Shown here piece by piece: positions 20,333-31,619 of a stretch of DNA of 64,000 nt. Positions within the stretch are counted from its first letter, which is position 1, and every line of letters starts with the position of its first letter. The stretch comes from Microvelia longipes. Taxonomy: Eukaryota > Arthropoda > Insecta > Hemiptera > Veliidae. A program made the translations under genes and the position numbers. The notes under the pieces were generated by a model. The model made no database searches, had not been told where the DNA came from, and saw only the letters and a list, made by a program, of their open reading frames with translations. Where the stretch lies: positions 34,845,945 to 34,909,944 of the forward strand of contig JACMZG010001908.1 of assembly GCA_018340805.1 (NCBI GenBank). The letters are read 5' to 3'.

Positions 20333-21017
20333 TAAGAGCCTGATCTGAAAAAATGTGACTCATTTTATACTATTTTAAACCAAATTTTTCTGAAAATATA
20401 CCTTAAATTATTAAGAAAAAAACATAGTCTGCCAATCCAGAGTAGAGCCCTTCATATGATTGCGCATGCTCAAAATTTTATAAAATCGCACAAATTTTAG
20501 TTTTCTTGAAATAAGTGGTTCCCTGCAGGTCGTGTGCAAATCATGTAGAGAACATTTTTAAATTTGAAAAAATGTTCTAGAAAACGATTGTTTTTTTCGT
20601 CAATATCGGATGACTACTACCAAAGTTATGGCTCTCAGAAACAGCAAAAAATGGTTAATTTATAAAAAGTCAGGGAATTTCTTTGAACTGAAATATTTGC
20701 TTTTTGTGCATATTTTTGACCATTTAACAAATGTCATTACTTTATTTGTAGTTATCAGATTTTGACAAAAAGCATTGTTTTATAGTAAATTATATCAACT
20801 TTAAAAAAAATTCTCTGTATGTTTTGCACTTGACCAACAGGGAACCACTTATTGCAAGAACCACACTTCGCATTTACTCGTATATGAAGGGCTCTACTCT
20901 GAATAGGCAGAGTAGAGAATAGGCTTTTCATTCATAATTTAAGGTATATTTTCAGAAAAAATGGTTTAAAGTAGTACAAAATAAGTCACATTTTTTAGGC
21001 CTGGCTCTTGGGCTATT
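20333..21017. mobile_element. Foldback element family FB-A, copy 2
   Basis: A roughly 685-bp element with arms of about 200 bp. The left arm, 20333-20560, includes AGAGCCTGATCTGAAAAAAT and TAGAGCCCTTCATATGATTG. The right arm, 20820-21017, includes AGGGAACCACTTATTGCAAG and AGGCCTGGCTCTTGGGCTA. The middle is unique AT-rich DNA. It is a better-preserved homologue of 18250-19215 and of the partial copy at 49430-49740. Right-arm positions 20890-20930 carry a small duplication around GGCAGAGTAGAG. Confidence 0.75.
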
Positions 21018-21655
21018 ATTACACTGTCGATGCACCAGGAATCAACATAACATTAATCGTTATTCTCTGTAAATTAAGGGTTTATTAATTAAACTAAGAT
21101 ATCTCCTGGGGTTAACTTTTTCCAAAAAAATCACTCTTAATTTAAGAGGATAAGGTGTCGTGAACGTTGTCGTTGACCTAGGTTACGGCCCATACATTGG
21201 AAATTCGATAACAGCTTGACAAAATGCCATATAACAACAAATAGTACAATACAGTATATAAATAAAATAGTTAATTATAAATATTTTTGAGATTCTGAGC
21301 CCAACATAACCGAATGATGAAAACCACCAACTTTTAGATTTTTAATAGTAACAACAATATTATATTATATAGACTTTACTAGAATATAAATTTTTATAAG
21401 AATTGCTTAAGTTATACTATTTATACAAAAATTATAATTAATTTTAAAAATATATTTTACTTTCAACCCTTTTACTCTACTAAATAATAACCTTACTTCG
21501 ATTAAAAACAAACTTTTTTAAACCTAATGGAGTCCAATTAAGATTTGAGTATTATAAATCAAGTTGTATTTACTTTTAGCGGATTTCATTTGGAAAAAAT
21601 CGCTAATGAAATGGGTGTCGTGACAGAAGTCGGTCCGAGAATATATACTTATATA

Positions 21656-21702
21656 TTATAGTATATATATATATATATAATATATAATATTATATATATA
21701 TA

Positions 21703-21787
<85 letters not shown>
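21656..21787. repeat. (TA)n microsatellite
   Basis: TA dinucleotides with several phase breaks (TATAATATATAATATTATA). Confidence 0.95.
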
Positions 21788-22039
21788 AATTAAAAATCAG
21801 TAACACTACAAAAGTTAGTAAAAGTTCGCATGTTGGTCAAATTTCTTTAAAGTGCATGCACTTTTTTTTAAAGGGAATACGCTTAAACCCTTTAAATGTA
21901 AACATTAACTAAGCTGTAATTTTCAGCACATTTTTTTAAATTTCTGCAAGTTTGGCTTAATAATTTTGATAAGTTAAGTTTTTTATGACAAATAGGATAA
22001 AAATGTATCATTTGAAAAATACAGAAAAATTGAGTAACG

Positions 22040-22110
22040 AGTAGTGTAACTGAAGAACGCATTTCAAAGGAAATTCCCCGGGCGTGCGCCAGTATTATTT
22101 GCATGTGGCC
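22040..22110 (+). repeat. Fragment of the 'GCATTCCAAAGGAAATTC' dispersed repeat
   Basis: GCATTTCAAAGGAAATTCCC, then GGGCGTGCGCCAGTATTAT, resembles 2655-2697 and 61270-61325. The overlapping minus-strand open frame (about 21892-22176) is not supported as a gene. Confidence 0.5.
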
Positions 22111-22629
22111 ACTAACTATAACAGGTCCAGGTAAAAATTTAGAATCATCAACGGAATGCTTCTTAATGTTACTCAACTTGGAAGATTTATGTTAATCAAG
22201 TACAGCGTAGAGTTATATAACATACAATTTTCAATATTTGTTATTTAAATTAAATTCTTGATTTTTATTATACTCCGATATTATTAAAGTATAATATATA
22301 GTAAGGAAATGTTCTATGATCTTTATTCTAAGCTTTATTTTATAGAGACCACATCTAATCATCATTTAAATACGTAATGTATGTAAATGGTCGATAAAAA
22401 ATAATACCCACATTTATCACGTAATAATTTTTGTTGAAGATTTACTCCAACTTTTTAAATTGATCTTGGAAGGTTCCGTACAAGGTGACGGGCGCTCGTC
22501 TTTAACATATCCATTTAAATAGTAAGAGTGAACAATTATATGTATTCCGGTAAAAAGTAGACTCATTAACAAGGCAGAAGCGAATAAGAATTGCATATAA
22601 TTTTAATACCCTAATAAATTCAAGACCAA

Positions 22630-23130
22630 CCAAAACAATAATTGAAAAAATAACCGGAAATTTGCCTCACACAATCGGAATTGATACACTCATCTTCCGT
22701 GCTTCAGACTCGCTTCGCTCGCCCTCAGAATATACGAGTCGTTAACTTTATATTGCATCACGTCATCAGACTCGTTTCGCTCGTCCTAAGATAGAAAATA
22801 CATCAGTTTCATTGCAGCGGTCACCCACCCATCCAGGCAATCAAAACAATTATCGAAAAAATAACCGGAACTTTTCCACAATACATCGGATTCGCTCAGC
22901 TCTGCCTCACTACTTCGGACTCACTTCGAACATCCTCAGAATATACAAATTGCCAAATTTTTACTGCAACACGTTTACGGATTTGCTTCGCACGTCCACA
23001 ACCAGAAAATACATTTTATTCCCAGCGGTCACCTATCCAGGCCCCAACCTCGCTCGATACTGCTTAATTTTTACGATCTCTGTATAGAAATAAAAACTTG
23101 GTATACTCATTCATTACATAAAAGGGATAT
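22630..23130 (-). repeat. Head-to-tail dimer of the 5S-like repeat (copies 4a and 4b)
   Basis: Two units begin with the same string, CAAAACAAT.AT.GAAAAAATAACCGGA, at about 22633 and 22832. On the minus strand the first unit (from about 23130 to 22832) has a decayed head, a box A-like GTATCGAGCGAGGTTG region near 23045-23065, and the hairpin body. The second (22831-22633) starts abruptly in box C (GGATGGGTGGGTGACCGC, about 22817-22834) with no box A, then repeats the body. GCTTCGC cores occur at 22712-22718 and 22985-22991. This looks like a tandem dimer with one promoter half lost. Confidence 0.7.
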
Positions 23131-23949
23131 ATTTGTACAGAATTTCGGCTAAGCGTCCAAAGCGTTGTTTAAACGTTTATTTGAATTATTATTACACACA
23201 TTCAGACCTACTAGCTCAGGTTTTAAGATATTACACAAATTATTCTTGATACGTATTTAAAGCTAAGCATTACTTTAAAAAAATATAAAAGATAAAATAA
23301 ATTATTGTTGGGAATTGTTTTTTTAACAATAAAGAATACAAAGATAATCTAAGTTCCACATTGTTTGACAAAAAACGTTTGAGTTAGTTTTTTATATTTC
23401 TTTCAAGTACGTTATCCTCTTTCCTAGCATAAAATCTTAATTAACGAGTTTTTAGACAAATAAATTTTAATTTTATAACATTCTGATTCAAATTTAAGTT
23501 TATATTGTATTCTATTTATTTTTTAACTATAAGACTTCCTCAAAAAATGTTCTATTATACAAAAACAAATATTTTAGGACTAAAACCAACATAATATTTC
23601 CATTATTGCGCATGCGCTAATAGAATAATTTATATACAGCGTTTCAGGAATTTGGAAGTCTTGTAACCCAAGATATTTTCTTCCTTATCTCTGAACTTAA
23701 TGTAGTAATAATATTCATTAAATGCATTTCTTCATTTTTTTATTTTTAAGCATTCTTATTAACGATTTGAATTTCAATTGCGCTAATAATATTTAAAAAC
23801 TATTTCAACTATAATTTAATTTTTTTTCAATAAAAGTATTCCAACATAACGTGAGAAAAGTGTTGTGACATTATTTATTATATTTGAATTATTTTATAGT
23901 GCTATTACACAAGGCAGAAAAATAGAATTTTGCAGAAAAGTTCATTAAA

Positions 23950-24130
23950 TAATCCCTCGAGTCGAAGGCGAGCATAGGCTATGAAAATTTCCTACTGAAG
24001 CGCAAGCCAATATTGGCAATTAACCGATTTGATAGATGAGGCGAAGCCGAATCAGGCATATTGAAAACTGCCTGCAAAGGAAGGGCTGTTGCAGGCAATA
24101 ACTAGCAAGAGTAAGCAATATTTCCTTTGC
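23950..24130. repeat. Unclassified repeat with GCGAAGC and GCCTGC motifs
   Basis: It contains GAGTCGAAGGCGAGCATAGG, GATGAGGCGAAGCCGAATC and an inverted pair TGCCTGC...GCAGGCA (about 24070-24100). The style resembles the body of the 5S-like repeats but the sequence does not clearly align. Confidence 0.35.
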
Positions 24131-24334
24131 TGCATAGTAGCACATACTATATACAGAAATATAAACAAAACAGTACCTGCATAAAATATTTAAAATAATA
24201 ATAAGTTATTTTTTTTAATGTTATGCTTAATTTTAATGAGCGACAGCGAAAGAAATTATTACTATTAATTAATAAATTACGAGAAAAAAACTTAAAATAA
24301 ATAAAAAAGAGTAAAAAGGTTATAGTGAAATTTC

Positions 24335-24545
24335 ATTATAAAAATGACGCTTATGAAGAAGCGTCATAATTGTAAAAAAATTAAAACGTCATCAACTCAA
24401 GTTATGACGTCATGAAAAAGATGTTTTAAAAACATTTTAACAGAAAAATGTATTAAATATTCATGTAGACGGCCAGGTAAATCGATTGACGCCTTTTTCA
24501 GCTTAATTGGACCACCCCAAGTGGCGCAAACGGTATACACACACA
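24335..24545 (-). repeat. Dispersed repeat with TGACGTCAT, copy near 24.4 kb
   Basis: On the minus strand: AATTAAGCTGAAAAAGGCGT, then GGCCGTCTACATGAATA, then CATGACGTCATAACTTGAG, and finally a CATAAGCGTCATTTTTATAA segment. The same order appears on the plus strand at 37030-37170, and part at 27420-27470 on the opposite strand. A compound CA/TA microsatellite adjoins it. Confidence 0.6.
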
Positions 24546-24551
24546 CAAATA

Positions 24552-24603
<52 letters not shown>

Positions 24604-24641
24604 TATATGTTATGTTTTTTTTTTTTTTTTTTTTTTTTTTT
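24538..24641. repeat. Compound CA/TA microsatellite and poly-T
   Basis: ACACACACAC, then TA dinucleotides with occasional TG to about 24608, then a run of T at about 24617-24641. The poly-T could be the tail of a minus-strand retroposed sequence, but no body was recognised. Confidence 0.9.
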
Positions 24642-25016
24642 AGCGTGCTCCAAAAATTATTGCACGCTTAGTTTAATGGTAATACAAACTTACGATCAAA
24701 GAATAAGGTAAGTCTTACATTAACTTAATATATATAATTTTAACATATATACAATATTGCACTTTTCAGTTTTCTTTTAATTTCATCTATTCTATTCTAG
24801 CAAGTGCTGTTTATTCAACTAGACTGTTTTCCATAATTTTATACTTACTTATCCTTATGCATCTGCAAGTTGCAATCTTTACTTGTACGTACATTACAAC
24901 TATAGGTTAGGTACATTCTTATTACTCTATAGGTAAGTAAGAAAATTCTGCTTGACTTTAAGGAGTTTTAAGGAAGTAATTCTGTACTGATATATATTAT
25001 TCATGAGTAGTTATTT

Positions 25017-25036
25017 CAGATAGATAGATAGATAGA
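25017..25036. repeat. (GATA)n microsatellite
   Basis: Five short units of AGAT/GATA. It is followed by a local direct duplication, GGTGTTTATATATTAATAT, at about 25053 and 25097. Confidence 0.85.
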
Positions 25037-25194
25037 AGGGCATGATGTATTAGGGTGTTTATATATTAATATGAGGATATTATTAGGATAATATTAGGGT
25101 GTTTATATATTAATATAAGGAAAAATGTTCTTGTTTACAATTTAAGAATAAAAATTACAAATATACAAAAAATACAAGTATAGACAAAATAAGA

Positions 25195-25400
25195 TGAAAA
25201 AAAAAAAATATACACACAAAAATTACCACACAATTGCACATAATGAAAAATTCAAACCCAATTGTACACACAAAATACAAATTGTACACAAAGAAAAAAA
25301 AATTAGAAAAATACAATTTAAAAAAAAAATACAAATTATACACACACAAAAAAAAATACAAATTATAAATAATACATTTTAATGATATTATACATTTATT
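25195..25400 (-). repeat. Simple-sequence 3' tail of LINE fragment
   Basis: Degenerate repeats of TACAAATT(A/G)TACACA plus A-runs (plus strand). They follow directly on the 3' side of the minus-strand LINE coding remnant and may be its tandem 3' tail rather than poly-A. Confidence 0.5.
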
Positions 25401-25402
25401 GT

Positions 25403-25811
25403 TTAAATTCTTTTCATAATTTTTGTTTCCATTTTTTTCAGGTAGTTGAGGAAGTGGAAGTAGATACTTGAAGATATAAGTTGGTTGACTGGAGGTGGCC
25501 AAGTCATGTTTGCTGCTTCAACTTCCATTTGCAGGATGTGCCTTTCTTCTTCTAATATCTCGCAGTCATACATTAAGTGTCTTAGGTCCTGTGGTACGCC
25601 AGCTGAACAGAAACAATTAGGCGAGTCTCGACGTCCAAAACGATGTAAATACTGTCCAAACCTACCGTGTCCTGACAGTACCTGAGTGAGAAGATAGTTG
25701 ATTTTAAGATGGCTGGCAGAGGTGCGAGTTTTGATCTGGGGGAAGAACTCTCTCGTCCAGACTCCTTTGGTTGAAGTCTGCCATCCTAAATTCCACTTTT
25801 CCTCGCCTTTC

Positions 25812-25815
<4 letters not shown>
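25403..25815 (-). pseudogene. Non-LTR retrotransposon ORF2 C-terminal remnant
   Basis: The minus-strand frame contains WQTSTKGVWTREFFPQI, then LLTQVLSGHGRFGQYLHRFG, then DSPNCFCSAGVPQDLRHLMY and DC. This matches the region after reverse transcriptase in R1/Jockey-like arthropod LINEs: a T.(V/L).(T/S)GHG.F..YL.RFG motif, then a C-x-C...H...C putative zinc-binding cluster. About 135 codons stay open to the stop at 25403. The 5' part, with endonuclease and reverse transcriptase, is missing, as expected from 5' truncation, and a (TACA)n array abuts the truncation point. It is not functional alone. The clade cannot be fixed from this segment. Confidence 0.8.
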
Positions 25816-25817
<2 letters not shown>

Positions 25818-25846
<29 letters not shown>

Positions 25847-25861
25847 TGTATGTATGTATGG
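25818..25861. repeat. (TATG)n microsatellite
   Basis: About eleven units of TATG/ATGT at the 5' truncation point of the LINE fragment. Confidence 0.95.
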
Positions 25862-26079
25862 ATGGTGTTCTCCCATTTTTAGACCTATCTGAGGTGAAAA
25901 TGGTGATATAATGACTGACAGGTATCATAAGCCTAGAAAGTGCAGGTAGAATTCTAAATTACAACTCTTCGCACACATTTCATCAAAAAAATAATTGTGT
26001 TACCAACTTAGTTATACAAAAGTAATAGAAGCTAGTCCATGTTATTTAAATGGAAATAAGAATAGAGTTATTAATTTGC

Positions 26080-26516
26080 CCCAAAAAATAACTATCCTAA
26101 ACATATTAATCTTTTTCATTGGAAATTATTTACTAAGTTGAAAGACAAGGTTCCTCGGCATTTAGCTAATGTAGTGTATGCAATTAAGTTTAAGGACTGT
26201 GATTTATGTTATTATGGAGAAACTAGTAATTTCATTGCCTGATAGAATTTATAAACATAAATACAGTGTTAGGTTGAAAGATGTGAATATTACTGCACTA
26301 CCAGGTCATTGCGTGAAAAATAATCACTCAATGGACTACGACAACTTTACCATTGTAACTCATGAGTCGAATAAAGATAGGCGGAAAACTAAAGAAATGT
26401 TGTTTATTAAACAGGACCCTAATTCTATGAATTTCCGTAGTGATATTAATAATCTGAGAACCGTATATTCTGGAATTATTCACATCTGCAAAACTTTTCA
26501 TATGTGTCCCCCATGA
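26080..26516 (+). pseudogene. Penelope-like element remnant (GIY-YIG endonuclease end)
   Basis: Frame 1 reads LKDKVPRHLANVVYAIKFKD then CDLCYYGETSNFIA, and stops at about 26243. A shifted frame continues RIYKHKYSVRLKDVNIT, ALPGHCVKNNHSMDYDNFTI and MLFIKQDPNSMNFRSDINNL to the stop at 26514. The order VVYxIxFKDCDxxYYGET, R.YKHK, H...MDYDN and E.L.IK....N.R.D..NL matches the C-terminal GIY-YIG endonuclease region of Penelope-like retroelements, which cuts the target for reverse transcription. The reverse transcriptase is absent and a frameshift plus two stops separate the parts. The YYGET core and the R.Y.HK part are visible. Family assignment is by motif recognition only. Confidence 0.72.
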
Positions 26517-26672
26517 GTTGCTCTTATTGTGTTTTGTGGTTATTATTTAGTGTTGTTATCGAACTGTAGCCTTCTGCTTGGTTTTAATTTGTTTACTTTT
26601 ATTTATTAATTTTTTGTTACTAGTTTTATATATATTTATTTATACTCTTTTAATTTTGCTACTATGTGTAGT

Positions 26673-26745
26673 AGATTTTCAGATTTTTGTGATTGCACAA
26701 AAATCTGAAAATCTGTGAATTAAAGTATATATTGGTATACTTTAA
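26673..26745. repeat. Two consecutive perfect hairpins downstream of the Penelope remnant
   Basis: The first has 19-bp arms (26673-26691 and 26696-26714; stem starts AGATTTTCAG) with loop ATTG. The second has 10-bp arms (TTAAAGTATA 26720-26729, TATACTTTAA 26736-26745) with loop TATTGG. They could be 3'-UTR structures of the element or a small foldback insertion. Confidence 0.7.
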
Positions 26746-27017
26746 GTTTTATTGGCCTGTTTTGTAATTTTTTATTTTAATGTTGCAGTAATTTTTTTAT
26801 TTCTGTAAGTTAGATTTATTTATTGTAGCGTCCTGTACTTTTAATTTTATTTTCTTTTTTATTATTCTGCCTTTTCTAATTAGGTTTTGTCATAGTTTAT
26901 TGTAGGCCCTTGATAAAGAATTTAATTATAATTCGAAACATTGGGAAGGAAGTAATTATAGGTGTTTCATTTGACCGAAATTTGAGATCAACTATTATAT
27001 TACGAGATAGCTGTTAT

Positions 27018-27202
<185 letters not shown>

Positions 27203-27359
27203 CGATATATGTTAGGTTCATTAGTATTTAAGTGTGGGTTTGTGCTATAGAAGAAAGACCACTCTCTCTTGATCCGCGCTCACTGCTAATGTCAGCGTTA
27301 CTGACATTAACAGCGCTAATGTCCTAGACAGACAGGTCAACAATGTCTCCCATGAAAAC

Positions 27360-27480
27360 AGGCCTTCAGAGCGAACGGATCTCCAAGTGGCTTCATATGG
27401 TTGTCGGCATTCTAAAACGATTGGGACTAGTTTCAGCTTAATCGCACTATTTTAAGTGGCGATTGGCAAATAACTTGATT
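27360..27480 (+). repeat. Fragment of the TGACGTCAT repeat family
   Basis: CATTCTAAAACGATTGGGAC and TCAGCTTAATCGCAC, then AAGTGGCGATTGGCAA, match the reverse complement of about 36721-36780 and 24500-24530. Confidence 0.5.
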
Positions 27481-27499
27481 AGGACTTTTTTCCTCCTGG

Positions 27500-28580
27500 T
27501 TTTTCAATTTTTAAAACCACTAAAATCTGAATAATAGGTTTACATTATACTTTAATATATGCTAGTGACATCTGGATGTGTTATAAAAATAAAAATATTT
27601 AAAAAAGTTTATATCTATATTATGTCTAAAACACCGGCGCCACATATTTATCATGGATTAGGAAATTTGCATACGCACTTCCATTCAAGATTCAATAGAT
27701 AAAATGCAAATACAAAATAAGAAGTAACAAATAAATTAAAATAACTAGGAGTGCACTAATAAAACTAATAAAAAGAAATTAATATTAAAAAAAATATTTC
27801 GTCAAAGAAATAAAATATGTTTCTTAACTACTTCATATGTTATATAGTTTTTTTTATAAGTAATATAATTATTTGTTTGCATATATTTTATAGGCTTTCG
27901 ACTTAATACAAAGTTATAAAGATTCATTTTATTCTCAAGGGCAACAAGTTTTTGAGTTTAAGGCACATATTTAAAATAAAAAACTGTCCTCAAAGAAATA
28001 CAAAAAAAAATCCTGAATGACACTAAAAGCTACTCCAATTATAGCTAAGATTAACAGCTTATCAATATCTTTTTTGAAGTTTTGGTCCTTAAAATATATA
28101 TTTAAAAATCATGAAAAAAGGTAAATAAATAAATAAAATAACCAGTTTTCTCAAGTTTGGAATTTAGTTTTAAAAGAGTGTTCCTCCTTTTGTTTTATTT
28201 AAATATTTCCTTTACTTTTTTCAAAAATATCTGATCAAATCTTGATTTTTCTTATTTTATTTTTTCCTTAGAAACGTGTTGTTACATTTTTAATATGAAC
28301 TTTATTTTCTTACTCATTTATGTTTTTTTACAATGTTATTTAAACTTATTACACGTTTAAAAGGTTATAATTTAACAAATATATAATATTTTAGACTATT
28401 TTATACTTCGAAAAAAAAGAGTGGGAATGTTTTTTTTAATATGAACTAAAAATCCAATAATTAGCATATTTTATATTTTAAAAATATTTTTGGAATAAAA
28501 AAAAACATTTTTTTCTGAACAGTTTTTAAAATTAAAATTCTTTTAATAATATTTAAAAGTCTTTGTTTATGACCTTAAGA
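27500..28580. other. AT-rich stretch without recognised features
   Basis: No supported gene, RNA gene or clear repeat. Confidence 0.4.
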
Positions 28581-28584
28581 AAAA

Positions 28585-28660
28585 TTCTGGCGCAGAGATC
28601 CGCTTGTCGGGTGAGTTTCCTTTAGCTCGCTTGCTTTCTTGTGCGCCAATCAAGTTATTG
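28585..28660 (-). repeat. Fragment of the nested dispersed repeat
   Basis: AAATTCTGGCGCAGAGATCC, then GCTTGTCGGGTGAGTTTCCT, matches 18573-18625 in the same orientation. Confidence 0.6.
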
Positions 28661-28949
28661 CTTAGTTTTCAATTTATAACTTATAGTCGAGACTTATACA
28701 TTTCTACATGTTTCTATCTGGTACAATCTTTAACCACCAACAATTCATGGAAGAAAATGCCAATTTTTATGTAATTGTGCAATGCAAACAATTGTTTAGG
28801 GCATTCATACAAAGCTCAGTTTATTTTGAACTTCAAATTGATTAGCCCGTTTCCATTGAAAGTCCAGAAAAATTGATTAACAAGTAAAAGTGTTACTGTT
28901 CCGACAGTAAATTATAAACTAAAAATATGAGCATGGACTGAACTGGTGA

Positions 28950-29270
28950 GCAAGAAAGTAAGCATTTAAAAGGAATTCTAGTGCCTGGCTTACTAACTCT
29001 TGCACTAGAATATATATTGTAGTTATACCTTATAAAATGTAAATAAACTAAAAAATAATCCGGACCCAAGATTCGTAACCAGGCTCTCGGATTGACTACA
29101 GAACAGTTGCAAGAAAGTAAGCATTTAAAAGGAATTCTAGTGCCTGGCTTACTAGAATACCTTGCACTAGAATATATATTGTAGTTATACCTTATAAAAT
29201 GTAAATAAACTAAAAAATAATCCGGACCCAAGATTCGTAACCAGGCTCTCGGATTGACTACAGAACAGTT
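28950..29270. repeat. Near-perfect tandem duplication, about 160 bp x 2
   Basis: Unit 1 (28950-29108) and unit 2 (29109-29270) are almost identical apart from a short difference (ACTAACTC versus ACTAGAATACC). Each contains CAAGAAAGTAAGCATTTAAA, ATATATATTGTAGTTATACC and CCGGACCCAAGATTCGTAAC. The minus strand of each carries GGTTACGAATC, vaguely like a tRNA box B. The overlapping minus-strand frame simply repeats itself and is not a gene. Confidence 0.85.
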
Positions 29271-29394
29271 TTACTGTAATCAGAGTCCCAAAACACTGCA
29301 AATTACACCCCACTTGCCACTCCTTGTTGACTACTATATTTTAAAATTTCCTCTTATTTACTACGGGGTTTTCTACGTTTTTGGTTACATAGAT

Positions 29395-29440
29395 TGGTCG
29401 TATCGACTCCAGATCGATTTTGTTTGATTCAGCGCACCCA
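29395..29440 (+). repeat. Dispersed repeat fragment shared with 1.15 kb
   Basis: TGGTCGTATCGACTCCAGAT, then TTTGATTCAGCGCACCC, is the inverted counterpart of 1140-1190. Confidence 0.5.
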
Positions 29441-29699
29441 AAAATTTCGAAAACGACACCCTACTCGACAAGTTTTTTACCGGCGTTAATTTAAATTTTC
29501 AATTTTTTTGTTACTTGTGAAAGTGTCGAATCTGAAACAAGTCGATTAATTAAAATCATAGCACCCCAAAAAATAAAGACGTTTGTCCTAGTAAAAAGTA
29601 TTATTCTTTGATTTTACCAATCTTTTTTAAATTTTCTTATTCAGCATACCGGGTAAGTGACGTTACAATAATTTGGTTTTTAGAAGGGTTTTATACAAG

Positions 29700-29701
<2 letters not shown>

Positions 29702-29761
<60 letters not shown>
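29702..29761. repeat. (TA)n microsatellite
   Basis: TA array with one phase break. It is followed by ATAATCGCTAAAAGCGAC and, at about 29905, a CTTATAAGCGCCATTTGC segment of the 'CATAAGCGTCATTTTC' family also seen at 37440 and 24350. Confidence 0.95.
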
Positions 29762-29765
<4 letters not shown>

Positions 29766-29949
29766 CAAATTTTGGCCACACTCAGAAGTTCCATTGGTGT
29801 CATGACAATAATCGCTAAAAGCGACAATAATTTCACATACAAGAAAAGTATTTTGGTTCAGGCTTAAAGATTTATAGCAGCACCTTCTCTCATATAAAAA
29901 CCTTATAAGCGCCATTTGCTGAAGAAAATTCGCTAATATAAATTATAAC

Positions 29950-31135
29950 ACTTATTTAACTTCTAATTTTAAAACCATTTTTAGCCGCGTATAAAAAATT
30001 AAATGCATTTAAATTATAACATTCAGCACAATGTATTACAAAAGAAAAATATGTTAAACAACTATAAAGCCGAGTACACGCATAAAAATAATTTATGAGA
30101 GGATCTACAAGTAGAATTATCAATTATAAATCAACTATATATTCAAAGAATAAGACAGGTAAATGATACACTAGATTGTATTTAATAAAGCTTAGTACAA
30201 AATGATCGATATTATGTCAATTTTCAATAAATAAAAACAAAATGAAAAAGGAAAAATAGTAATAAATATAATGTAAGCAGAACAAAAAACTATAAAAAAT
30301 GGACCTAAATAATAAATAAAATTGTGTAATAAAAATATTGAGTATTAAAATTAAAATTCTAATGCAATATTTTTATTAATCAAATCAAATAGTTGGGAGG
30401 TATTAAACATAATATATATAACTTGTTAAACTGATTAATTATAAGGTAAGATTAAATTAAAATTATAGCAGTATAATATGAAATATATAGAAATTAATTA
30501 TTGCTACGTGCAAAAATCTTGTACGATGATTGATACAGGCTTATTCTTATAATAAAAAAAATAATTTAACCTTGCTTCTGTTTTTGCAGTAAAAATATTT
30601 TATTTATTTTATTAATATAAGTAATAATTAATTCTTATAATATTTTCTTTAAACACGATTTCAAAGAACAATTTTAAACGTTCATGTGTAAGAGAGATGC
30701 TCATTTTCGAAATTTAAATTTCTAAACTAATTAGACTGATGAAGTTTCTTATATTTGTAACTAGACAGTGTAATTACTAAAGTAATTTATTTAATTTATT
30801 TTAAAAAATCTAATTTGTTTCTAAAATGACAAATACTAATTAATATCTTATGCTCGAAAAAAACTTGTATTTCTTCAGGGTGGGACCAAACTACGTGAAT
30901 ACCAAATGCAGGTCCAACGGTCTGACGCACATTGAATTTATATTAACAAGAAAAAAAATACGATTCTTCCACAGCCTTAACAACTAAAAGTGTGTTTCTT
31001 AATTAATTTAATTTATTTTTTTAAGCCTAAAGACTGTGCAAAAAAATTTAATTGGTAGTAATGCATTTTACGTCGGATGTTATAGCAATGTTCGAAGAAA
31101 TTCTATTAACATCGTATATATAGTAACATGGTAGT
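29950..31135. other. AT-rich stretch without recognised features
   Basis: No supported feature. Confidence 0.4.
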
Positions 31136-31137
31136 AA

Positions 31138-31615
31138 AATGTAAACCTGCTTCGTGTATCATCGTATTTCCAAGTATTCATAGATGTTGGCTACTAAAAA
31201 GTATAATAGTTTACATCGTATAAGAAAACATTCCGTCATCCGAACAACCTTAACAAATGAAAATTCACTAAGAAGCCTCCGGTCACTTAGCTGCTTCGCG
31301 GCTGAGTTAAGCATTGCATTCCAGCTGCTAGGCGGCGTCGGGTTGTTATTGCGGGCTAATAACGTCATAAATATTTCATTAACAATAGGTTTCAATGCTT
31401 TTATGCGATTGATTACTGTACCAAGTTTCTGATCCAATAAAGCGTTCCAAAAATTTTGACATGTGTTCAATTGAACACATGGTAATTGTTTGGCAGTTAT
31501 TTAAGTGAGTTATAGTGAATCTCAAAAGATCAATCAATAGATCAATCTCATAGGCTTATTTTTGGAAATTCGCTAAAATCAAAGCAAAATGTAAACCTGC
31601 TTGTATCATCTTATT
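31138..31615. repeat. Direct repeats around an unassigned, GC-richer segment
   Basis: AAAATGTAAACCTGCTT, then GTATCATCGTATTTCC, occurs at about 31137-31172 and, slightly changed, at 31588-31620. Between them, 31230-31440 is richer in GC and holds a minus-strand frame of 103 codons (31159-31470). Its start reads MNTCQNFWNALLDQKLGTVI; it is not recognised. GCTGCTTCGCGGC at 31292 again holds GCTTCGC. TTCCGTCATCCGAACAACCT at 31233 recurs at 37424, so part of it is repeat-derived. Confidence 0.45.
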
Positions 31616-31619
31616 TCCG

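Noticed and set aside
24617..24641. Poly-T as the tail of a minus-strand SINE or processed pseudogene
   Set aside because: No element body could be recognised next to it; a simple homopolymer beside a microsatellite is enough.
28893..29231. 112-codon minus-strand frame
   Set aside because: It consists of the same peptide twice because of the tandem duplication, with no protein motif.
31159..31470. Host gene in the 103-codon minus-strand frame
   Set aside because: Composition is suggestive, but part of the sequence recurs at 37.4 kb and there is no recognised motif or splice structure. Left as unassigned.
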